A DNA stretch of 6,359 nt from an uncultured Spirochaetota bacterium (GTDB taxonomy: Bacteria; Spirochaetota; UBA4802; UBA5368), in NCBI GenBank assembly GCA_937864375.1, contig CALMJO010000354.1:1-6359 (forward strand), read 5' to 3'. How positions within the stretch are numbered: the stretch's first letter is position 1; each line of letters starts with the position of its first letter. Under the pieces are notes generated by a model. The model worked only from the letters and a program-made list of their open reading frames with translations. It was not told the origin of the DNA and made no database searches. This document shows, in pieces, positions 1-4,947 of this stretch. A program made the position numbers and the translations under genes.

Positions 1-50
1 ACCTCCGTAGTGGACTTTCACCACCTAGCGTGCGCCCGTGCCGGGCGCAC
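1..50 (-). mobile_element. 5' end of a group IIC intron (partial, cut by window edge)
   Basis: Read on the minus strand from position 50, the sequence opens with GTGCG, the 5' end typical of group II introns. It continues as a perfect 9-bp hairpin (pairs 50-42 with 38-30, loop GCA), then GGTGGTGAAAGTCC and CACTACGGAGG. From memory this lines up closely with the start of the Oceanobacillus iheyensis group IIC intron (GTGTGCCCGGCATGGGTGCA, then GGGTGAGAGTCCC), including the GTGAAAGTCC-like motif of domain I. The location also fits: class C introns insert just downstream of intrinsic terminator stems, and this one starts immediately after the TCTTTTT tail of the sigma gene terminator, leaving 5' exon ...TTTTT. 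The rest (domains I to VI and probably a reverse transcriptase/maturase ORF) lies outside the window. The hairpin is not itself a terminator, since no T-run follows it on either strand. The assignment rests on recalled sequence, not on a search. Confidence 0.83.
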
Positions 51-78
51 AAAAAGAAGGAGGACGGGGAGTCCTCCT
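51..78 (-). terminator. Intrinsic terminator of the sigma factor gene
   Basis: On the minus strand an 8-bp perfect stem AGGAGGAC/GTCCTCCT (78-71 with 65-58) with a 5-nt loop is followed directly by TCTTTTT (57-51). It lies about 40 nt after the sigma gene stop codon, so it ends that transcript. It is also the apparent target of the adjoining group IIC intron, whose first base is at 50. Confidence 0.88.
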
Positions 79-117
79 AAAAGCGGAATTTAATCAAAAC
101 GTGGAGGTATTAAAGCT

Positions 118-954
118 TCACTGCAGGTAATTCTGCAGGTGGGCGAATCTCGACCGTATCTTGCTCATCGCCCGTGATTCAATCTGGCGGACGGTCTCCG
201 CCGATATTCCAAACTCCGCGCCCACCTCCTTGAGGGTGACCGGATTTTCATCATCGAACCCGAAGCGCATCCTGAGTATCCTGCGCTCGTTCTCCATCAG
301 GGAGTTCATCGCTTCCTCGAGCTCCGTGTGAAGGTCCCACTTGTACACTCCCGAATCGGGGGCCTGGTACTTTTCGTCGCTCACCACCTCGTACAGGTTG
401 AACTCGTCGTCGTTCAGCGGCTGTTCCAGCGACACCGTGGGCTGAAAGACTTCCATGATGTCGGACACGATGTTTTCGTCGATTCCCAGCAGGTCGGCAA
501 TCTCCCTGCAGGTGGGCTCTTTCCCCATGTCGCTCGTGAGCGCTTCCTGGGCCTTCTTGATCTTCTTGAATAAATCGCCCTTGCGGATGGGAATGCGGAT
601 TGCCCTGCTCCGTTTGGCTATGAACCTCGTGATGTAATGCTTGATCCAGTACGACGCGTACGTGGAAAACCTGCATCCCATCTTGTAATCGAACTTCTCG
701 GCGGCTCGAATGAGCCCCAGGTTTCCCTCCTGGATAAGGTCGATCAGCGAGGGCTCGAAGCTCGTATAGTTTTTCGCGATTTTTACCACCAGGCGCAAAT
801 TCGCATTGATGAGGTGTTCCTTCGCATCATCATCACCTTTGCATTTTGCCTTTGCAAGCTCGACCTCCTGCTCGGGGGTCAACAGCTTTATGGGCTTTAT
901 GGACTGAAAATACTGGCTGATACAGATTTCATTGAAATCATCACCGCTTTTCAT
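118..954 (-). CDS. Alternative RNA polymerase sigma factor, sigma70 family (group 2/3)
   Basis: This 278-residue protein is a sigma subunit that would direct RNA polymerase to a set of promoters. Region 1.2 spans about 12-46. Region 2 spans about 47-117, with NLRLVVKIAKNY, DLIQEGNLGLIRAAEKFD and the -10-recognition helix FSTYASYWIKHYITRFI. Region 3 spans about 120-196 and region 4 about 211-270, with RRILRMRFGF and the -35 helix-turn-helix TLKEVGAEFGISAETVRQIE. Region 1.1 is absent, so it is not the housekeeping factor. The tail SAETVRQIESRAMSKIR recalls RpoH, but the canonical RpoH box (QRKLFFNLRK) is replaced by RKGDLFKKIKK, and the protein is also close to RpoS-like factors, so no symbol is given. 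The start is supported by GGGAGGG at 964-958. It is a single-gene unit with its own terminator, and a sigma54-type promoter lies just upstream. Confidence 0.96.
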   Translation of the reverse strand: MKSGDDFNEICISQYFQSIKPIKLLTPEQEVELAKAKCKGDDDAKEHLINANLRLVVKIAKNYTSFEPSLIDLIQEGNLGLIRAAEKFDYKMGCRFSTYASYWIKHYITRFIAKRSRAIRIPIRKGDLFKKIKKAQEALTSDMGKEPTCREIADLLGIDENIVSDIMEVFQPTVSLEQPLNDDEFNLYEVVSDEKYQAPDSGVYKWDLHTELEEAMNSLMENERRILRMRFGFDDENPVTLKEVGAEFGISAETVRQIESRAMSKIRSRFAHLQNYLQ

Positions 955-983
955 GATCCCTCCCAGGGTAACATTTATAACAA

Positions 984-1000
984 AGCATGATTCATGCCAA
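984..1000 (-). promoter_or_regulatory. Candidate sigma54 (-24/-12) promoter of the sigma factor gene
   Basis: The minus strand from 1000 reads TTGGCATGAATCATGCT. The consensus is TTGGCACG-N4-TTGCW, so only two positions differ, and the invariant GG (998-997) and GC (986-985) are exactly 10 nt apart. Placing the C at -12 puts +1 near 973 and gives a 19-nt leader with GGGAGGG in it, a natural geometry. No better sigma70 promoter is seen close by. Caution: the same bases form a perfect palindrome, GCATGA-A-TCATGC (985-997), which could instead be a repressor site. Confidence 0.55.
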
Positions 1001-1051
1001 TTGAGATCTGGAGGGAAAAAATTTAATCGGGTTTTTCAAATTAATAGAAGC

Positions 1052-1063
1052 AGGGTTGACCCT
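1052..1063. repeat. Short perfect inverted repeat AGGGT-TG-ACCCT
   Basis: This is a 5+2+5 perfect dyad. It lies about 80-90 bp upstream of the start site predicted for the sigma54-type promoter, the usual distance for an enhancer-binding activator. That role is inference; short dyads occur by chance in AT-rich spacers. Confidence 0.3.
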
Positions 1064-1350
1064 TATAATCGGTGATTCGGCCTGACCATTCAATGATTAA
1101 TCGAAACAAAATTTCTTATCTTGTGCATTTAAAAACCAACATTTCGCATAACTGTGCGCAGTAACAATAGCTCAGGAAATAGCAGCGTCATTATTGGGGA
1201 AGCCGGGCTATTGCGCATATTTTACGCTCCCAGGGGAGTATAGTATTGCTAATATATATCTTTCCCTATTTATCATAAAGTGTATAACTATTACACAGAT
1301 GTTTCATAATTTACTGGGTAATATCTACACATTAAAGTCGAAGGGAATAT
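1064..1350. other. AT-rich spacer between rpmE terminator and sigma gene control region
   Basis: I find no convincing gene here on either strand. It holds several dyads: an imperfect inverted repeat 1155-1217 (TGCGCA arms at 1155-1160 and 1212-1217, CAATAGC at 1165-1171 with GCTATTG at 1207-1213), CTCCC-AG-[G]GGGAG near 1227-1238, and GTGTA/TACAC near 1280-1296. Runs of ATATAT lie near 1250-1258. A very weak sigma70-like pair (TTGAAT, 17 nt, GATTAT on the minus strand, about 1094-1066) could serve the sigma gene with a long leader. An unannotated small RNA cannot be excluded, but no T-run follows these stems. Confidence 0.4.
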
Positions 1351-1379
1351 AAAAGGCCCGGGAAGCCCCGGGCCTTTTT
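1351..1379 (-). terminator. Strong intrinsic terminator of the rho-rpmE unit
   Basis: An 8-bp GC stem GGCCCGGG/CCCGGGCC (1355-1362 with 1367-1374) with a 4-nt loop is flanked by A-runs and T-runs on both sides, so the stem extends by A:T pairs. On the minus strand TTTT follows the stem, about 20 nt after the rpmE stop codon. The symmetry means it could also stop transcripts arriving on the plus strand. Confidence 0.93.
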
Positions 1380-1399
1380 CATGCTGATAAAGAAAGGAG

Positions 1400-1600
1400 C
1401 TACTTGATGTTGTACTTCTTCTTGAATTTCTCCACGCGGCCTGCGCTGTCGACTATCTTCTGCTTCTTGGTGTAGAAGGGGTGGCAGTTCGAGCAGATTT
1501 CCACGTGCATGTCTTTTACCGTGGACCTGGTGGGGATTTCGTTCCCGCAGGCGCACTTGACCACGGTCGCAACATATTCGGGATGGATGTCCGGCTTCAT
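1400..1600 (-). CDS. rpmE: 50S ribosomal protein L31 (zinc-binding type)
   Basis: This 66-residue protein is a component of the large ribosomal subunit that helps bridge the subunits. It starts MKPDIHPEY, as in the family. It keeps the four zinc-ligand cysteines of the C+ form (C16, C18, C36, C39 in CACG and CSNCHPFY), and ends with the conserved GRVEKFKKKYNI. Its length matches the usual 65-70. I chose the ATG at 1600 rather than the in-frame ATG at 1621 because GAGGAG (1612-1607) lies 6 nt before it and the homology begins there; the longer form would overlap rho. It lies 13 nt after the rho stop codon and before a strong terminator, so it is the last gene of the rho unit. Retention of the cysteines suggests the zinc-replete L31 rather than the zinc-starvation paralogue. 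Confidence 0.97.
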   Translation of the reverse strand: MKPDIHPEYVATVVKCACGNEIPTRSTVKDMHVEICSNCHPFYTKKQKIVDSAGRVEKFKKKYNIK

Positions 1601-1613
1601 TGTCTTCTCCTCA

Positions 1614-3005
1614 TTACGCATTCATGGCCTTGAAAAAGGCCCTGTTATTCTTGGTTGCCTTCATCTTTTCCACCAGCAGCTCCATGGCCTCGGTGGGGCT
1701 CATCGCCGATATCACCTTGCGCAGCACCCACAGCTTGCTGAGCTCCTCGTCGTCAAGAAGAAGCTCCTCTTTCCTGGTGCCCGACTTGTTGATATCGATC
1801 GACGGGTATATTCGGCGATCCGACAGTTTTCTGTCAAGATGAATTTCGCAGTTACCGGTCCCCTTGAACTCCTCGAAGATGACCTCGTCCATCCGGCTGC
1901 CGGTATCCACGAGCGCGGTGCCCAGTATGGTAAGGCTGCCGCCCTCCTCGATGTTGCGCGCCGCGCCAAAGAAGCGCTTGGGCTTGTGAAGCGCGTTGGA
2001 GTCCACGCCGCCCGACAGGATCTTGCCGCTGGTGGGCACCACCTGGTTGTAGGCGCGCGCGAGCCTGGTGATCGAGTCAAGGAGTATCACGACGTCCTTC
2101 TTGTGCTCGACGAGCCTCTTCGCCTTTTCCAGCACCATTTCGGTCACCTGGACGTGCCTGGATGCCGGCTCGTCGAAGGTGGACGAGATGACCTCGCCGT
2201 TCACCGTGCGCTGCATGTCGGTGACCTCCTCCGGGCGCTCGTCGATGAGGAGCACGATCAGGAAGACCTCCGGATGGTTCGTGGTGATGGAATTGGCGAT
2301 CTTTTGTAAAAGAATGGTTTTACCGGTACGCGGCGGCGCCACGATGAGCGCGCGCTGGCCCTTGCCGATGGGGGTCATGATGTTCACGACCCGCATGTCC
2401 ACGTTCTCGGTGACCGTTTCCAGGCTGATCCGCTCCTGGGGATAAAGAGGGGTCAGATTGTCGAACAGGGTGCGCCTTTGCAGATTTTCGGGATCCTCGA
2501 AGTTGACGGCCTCTATGCGCAACAGGGCGAAAAAGCGCTCGTTGTCCTTGGGGGGGCGTATCTGGCCGGTAACGGTATCGCCGGTCCTGAGCCCAAAAAG
2601 CCTGATCTGGGAAGGAGAAACGTATATGTCGTCCGGACCGGGCAGGTAGTTATAGTTGGGCGACCGGAGAAACCCGTAGCCGTCGCTCAGGATTTCGAGC
2701 ACGCCGCTCGAAAAGATGAGTCCGTTGCGCTCGGTCTGGGTCTTGAGCACCTCGAAAATGAGGTCCTGCTTCTTGAGGCCCGAAACTCCTTCGAGCCCCA
2801 TCCCTTTCGCCAGCTGGAGCAGCTCGTTGATCGTCTTCGTTTTCAGGTCCGCGAGGTCCAGGCGATTCTCCGCCTGCCCCGGCTTCTTGCCGTTGCCGTT
2901 GCTCACCGGCGGCTTGCCCTCCGCCTGGGGAAAGCTCTTCCTTTCCTCATCGGAATTTGCCGTCTGTCCCCGTTCGGAACGGGAGGCTCCGTTCATTCGT
3001 GCCAT
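1614..3005 (-). CDS. rho: Transcription termination factor Rho
   Basis: This 463-residue protein is a hexameric RNA-dependent ATPase/helicase that binds C-rich nascent RNA and releases RNA polymerase. After a hydrophilic, low-complexity N-terminal segment (1-48) come the Rho N-terminal helical domain (about 50-92) and the OB-fold RNA-binding domain (about 95-167, DGYGFLRS, GPDDIYVSPSQIR, LRTGDTVTGQIRPP). The ATPase core follows: Walker A PPRTGKT (224-230), catalytic-loop DERPEE (255-260), Walker B VVILLD (305-310), Q-loop TSGKILSGG (325-333), R-loop KGTGN (381-385) and the arginine finger in SGTRKEE (R411). It is about 45 residues longer than E. coli Rho, mostly at the N-terminus. AAGGG six nt before the ATG at 3005 supports this start over Met4. 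The gene has its own promoter and a long leader and is followed closely by rpmE, a common pairing. Confidence 0.99.
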   Translation of the reverse strand: MARMNGASRSERGQTANSDEERKSFPQAEGKPPVSNGNGKKPGQAENRLDLADLKTKTINELLQLAKGMGLEGVSGLKKQDLIFEVLKTQTERNGLIFSSGVLEILSDGYGFLRSPNYNYLPGPDDIYVSPSQIRLFGLRTGDTVTGQIRPPKDNERFFALLRIEAVNFEDPENLQRRTLFDNLTPLYPQERISLETVTENVDMRVVNIMTPIGKGQRALIVAPPRTGKTILLQKIANSITTNHPEVFLIVLLIDERPEEVTDMQRTVNGEVISSTFDEPASRHVQVTEMVLEKAKRLVEHKKDVVILLDSITRLARAYNQVVPTSGKILSGGVDSNALHKPKRFFGAARNIEEGGSLTILGTALVDTGSRMDEVIFEEFKGTGNCEIHLDRKLSDRRIYPSIDINKSGTRKEELLLDDEELSKLWVLRKVISAMSPTEAMELLVEKMKATKNNRAFFKAMNA

Positions 3006-3198
3006 AAACCACCCTTATACGCTGATATGGAAAAATTACTTTTCAGGATTGTAATCGCGCCCAAATGACACGACATAACATCATTTTTCTGCGGGCTGAT
3101 ATGAAAAGCGCCCTTTGGTTTCATTCATCTACCGGACACCTGCAGGATTACATTTTTTATTAGGAAGTTTATAGTATATATAACACTTCGGTATTATC

Positions 3199-3306
3199 TT
3201 AAGCCTTCATTTGACGCACTTTTCGGCAACCTGCATAACCTGCGTCCTGGCAAGAAAAAAGGCTTACTGTAGCAACAATGATCGAGGAAAGGAGGCGTTC
3301 CTGCAT
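3199..3306 (-). CDS. Possible leader peptide upstream of rho (35 codons)
   Basis: An ATG at 3306 opens a 35-codon frame ending in TAA at 3199, starting only about 12 nt after the predicted rho transcription start. The product has a hydrophobic stretch (LLSSIIVATVSLFSC, residues 5-19) resembling a lipoprotein signal, then a basic tail (CRKVRQMKA). The ribosome binding site is poor (GGTTAGAG directly before the ATG). The stop codon coincides with the 3' arm of the 3200-3266 stem, a layout expected if translation controls folding. It may equally be a chance ORF. Confidence 0.3.
   Translation of the reverse strand: MQERLLSSIIVATVSLFSCQDAGYAGCRKVRQMKA
3200..3266 (-). repeat. Nested inverted repeats (stem structure) in the rho leader
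   Basis: On the minus strand TAAGCCTT (3266-3259) is complementary to AAGGCTTA (3207-3200), and inside it GACGCA (3246-3241) is complementary to TGCGTC (3218-3213). Both pairs are perfect and properly nested, giving a two-level stem of about 67 nt. A direct repeat GCAGGTT occurs twice in the apical loop. No T-run follows, so this is not a simple terminator. Confidence 0.5.
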
Positions 3307-3324
3307 CTCTAACCGTATGAATAC

Positions 3325-3352
3325 ATTATACTTTATCGTTGGATTTCGTCAA
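3325..3352 (-). promoter_or_regulatory. Near-consensus sigma70 promoter for rho-rpmE
   Basis: The minus strand shows TTGACG (3352-3347), 16 nt, then a perfect TATAAT (3330-3325), with AT-rich sequence upstream. The start site would be near 3318. It begins 10 nt after the stop codon of the preceding CBS/PAS gene, so rho can be transcribed independently of the dap operon. Confidence 0.85.
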
Positions 3353-3361
3353 CAAAAATAT

Positions 3362-4144
3362 TCACTTTTTTCTTTTACGCGGTTTTTGGGGCACTGATTC
3401 ATTGAGATGGCTGCTGCAGTAGATGAGGAATCCGACGGTTTTCTTATTGCTCAGCATGGGGACCTTTTCATAATAGATCTTGAGGTCCTTATTGAAGAAG
3501 AAGATGCCGTCTCCCTTCCTGGCGTTGGAATAGAATTCGTTTTTGTCCGTGTTACGCAGCGCTTCCTCGACGATCCCGGCGTCCACTTCTCCCTTCTTGC
3601 GCGCCTTGTACAGTTCCTCGAAGTGGTGATTATAGAATATGGTCCTGCCCTTCTGGTTTATAGCGTACAACGCGCGGGGAACGTGCTCCAGGATCATGTA
3701 GATCATCCATTCCATGGCCTGGAGTTCCTTCTGCTTTTCTATGTCGTTTTCGACGTTCCGGGGCTTCTGGGGCGATTCGCAGGCGGAGAGCAGCTCAAGG
3801 CGCGACCACCTGCCCTCCACCTCCCCGAAGATGCTCACTGCCACGAATTCCCTGCACGCCGCAACGTAGGGCAGGAGCTCGTCCAGGGTCATCTTTTTCG
3901 CGAGCTTGGAAATGAACTTGTCGACGCGCTGGTCCTTCGTGCGCTCGATGTCGGAAAGCTCGCTCACCACGTCTTCCTTGCGTATCACGCCAAGGAGCCC
4001 GCCGCGCCGGGAGACGACCGGGATTATGGGAACGTTGTGAATGTAGAAGATGCGGACGAGGTCCTCGGGCTTTTTACGCTCGGGATTGTAGGGGTTCTCG
4101 TTGAACTCCCGGAGGTCTTTCTTTTCCTCTTTTTTCTCTTCCAT
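3362..4144 (-). CDS. CBS-pair plus PAS sensory protein without output domain
   Basis: This 260-residue soluble protein has no signal peptide or membrane segment. After a charged start (MEEKKEEKKD) there is a CBS motif at about 26-65 (VPIIPVVSRRGGLLGVIRKEDVV) and a more divergent second one at about 72-122 (FVAVSIFGEVEGRWSRLELLSA), together a likely Bateman module that would bind an adenine nucleotide. Residues about 143-246 look like a PAS fold (ILEHVPRALYAINQKGRTIFYNHHFEELY, with the usual Asn at 172, and late strands GIFFFNKDLKIYYEKVPM and TVGFLIYC). The tail is basic (KPRKRKK). No kinase, GGDEF, HTH or AAA+ output domain is present, so it may act through a partner; its ligand and role are unknown. 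It starts 5 nt after dapB with a weak ribosome binding site (AGG), suggesting coupled translation. No terminator follows, so read-through into rho is possible. Confidence 0.9.
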   Translation of the reverse strand: MEEKKEEKKDLREFNENPYNPERKKPEDLVRIFYIHNVPIIPVVSRRGGLLGVIRKEDVVSELSDIERTKDQRVDKFISKLAKKMTLDELLPYVAACREFVAVSIFGEVEGRWSRLELLSACESPQKPRNVENDIEKQKELQAMEWMIYMILEHVPRALYAINQKGRTIFYNHHFEELYKARKKGEVDAGIVEEALRNTDKNEFYSNARKGDGIFFFNKDLKIYYEKVPMLSNKKTVGFLIYCSSHLNESVPQKPRKRKK

Positions 4145-4149
4145 GTCGC

Positions 4150-4947
4150 CTAGCTGATTCCCAGCACGTCGAACATCGAGTACATTCCAGGCTTTTTGCC
4201 GGCCAGGAATTCAGACGCCGCCACCGCGCCCTTGGCCAGGATATCGCGGTCAGTGGCCCGATGGGTGAGCTCGATGCGCTCCCCCATTCCGACGAAAAAC
4301 ACGGTATGCTCGCCCACGATATCGCCCCCGCGAAGCACCTGCACGCCCACCTCGGCATTGGAGCGCTCGCCCACGCGGGCGGCCCTGTCGTATATCTCGG
4401 GGGCGTCCCTGAGCGGGGCGGACGATTGTTTGATTATTTCTATAAGCCTGAGCGCGGTGCCGGAGGGCGCGTCCTTCTTGAGGCGGTGATGCGCCTCGAA
4501 CACCTCGACGTCGAAACCTTCCTGCAGGGCCTCCGCCGCGACCTGGGTGAGCTTGAACAGCATGTTCACCCCAAGCGACATGTTCGGGGAGAGGAGCACC
4601 GGGATCGTTGCGGCGAATCGCGTCACCTCCGCCCGCTGTTCCGCCGTAAGCCCCGTGGTTCCGATCACCACGGGCTTGCCCGCGGCAGCGACCGCGGGAA
4701 GGATTTCCATGGTCGCCGCGGGCGCGGTGAAATCGATGATCACGTCGGCCTGCGCGAGAAGCGTACTGTTAAACGGTGCGATGAGGGTTCCCGAGGGAGC
4801 GGCCCCCGCGAGGACCGCGGCATCGGTTCCGATGAGGGGGGAGGAGGCATGCTCGAAGGCCGCGCCGATGGCGTGCCCGCGCCCCAAGGCAAGGCGCATG
4901 ATCGCCCTGCCCATGCGTCCGCCCGCGCCGCATACGCCTATCTTCAT
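4150..4947 (-). CDS. dapB: 4-hydroxy-tetrahydrodipicolinate reductase
   Basis: This enzyme performs the second committed step of the diaminopimelate/lysine pathway: NAD(P)H-dependent reduction of the DapA product to tetrahydrodipicolinate, in the cytoplasm. The 265-residue protein has an N-terminal Rossmann fold with GxxGxxG (G7, G10, G13 in GAGGRMG), E32 where the acidic residue contacting the cofactor ribose usually lies, GTTG at 96-99 and SPNMSLGVN at 120-128. The signature EAHHRLKKDAPSGTA (151-165) carries catalytic H153 and K157 by comparison with the E. coli enzyme (H159, K163). Its length is close to the family norm (about 270). Its ATG overlaps the dapA stop codon as ATGA, so translation is probably coupled; GGGGT lies 7-8 nt before the start. 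The two enzymes thus act consecutively and are made together. Confidence 0.98.
   Translation of the reverse strand: MKIGVCGAGGRMGRAIMRLALGRGHAIGAAFEHASSPLIGTDAAVLAGAAPSGTLIAPFNSTLLAQADVIIDFTAPAATMEILPAVAAAGKPVVIGTTGLTAEQRAEVTRFAATIPVLLSPNMSLGVNMLFKLTQVAAEALQEGFDVEVFEAHHRLKKDAPSGTALRLIEIIKQSSAPLRDAPEIYDRAARVGERSNAEVGVQVLRGGDIVGEHTVFFVGMGERIELTHRATDRDILAKGAVAASEFLAGKKPGMYSMFDVLGIS

Larger units (their letters stand above)
3006..3318 (-). promoter_or_regulatory. Long structured 5' leader of rho
   Basis: The predicted start site near 3318 lies about 312 nt before the rho start codon. The leader contains a 35-codon ORF, nested stems (3200-3266), stop-rich AT segments (around 3140-3200) and two copies of TTTTC(C)ATATCAGC (3108-3096 and 3034-3021), the second just upstream of the rho ribosome binding site. 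In enteric bacteria rho is controlled by Rho-dependent attenuation in its leader; a similar role here is inference from layout. No known riboswitch or protein-binding motif was recognised. Confidence 0.5.

Noticed and set aside
30..50. Perfect 9-bp GC hairpin taken as a second terminator
   Set aside because: No T-run follows it on either strand; it matches the first hairpin of a group IIC intron instead.
1064..1069. Plus-strand TATAAT as a promoter
   Set aside because: No -35 box lies at a suitable distance, and there is no plus-strand gene downstream.
1601..1621. Upstream in-frame ATG extending rpmE by 7 residues
   Set aside because: It would overlap the rho stop codon, and the ribosome binding site GAGGAG lies inside the extension, correctly placed for the ATG at 1600.
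1509..2309. 266-codon open frame on the plus strand opposite rho
   Set aside because: It lies antisense to the clearly conserved rho core. GC-rich third positions create long open shadow frames, and the translation has no recognisable domain.
3407..4153. 248-codon open frame on the plus strand opposite the CBS/PAS gene
   Set aside because: The minus-strand product has coherent CBS and PAS motifs and operon spacing; the opposite frame has neither.
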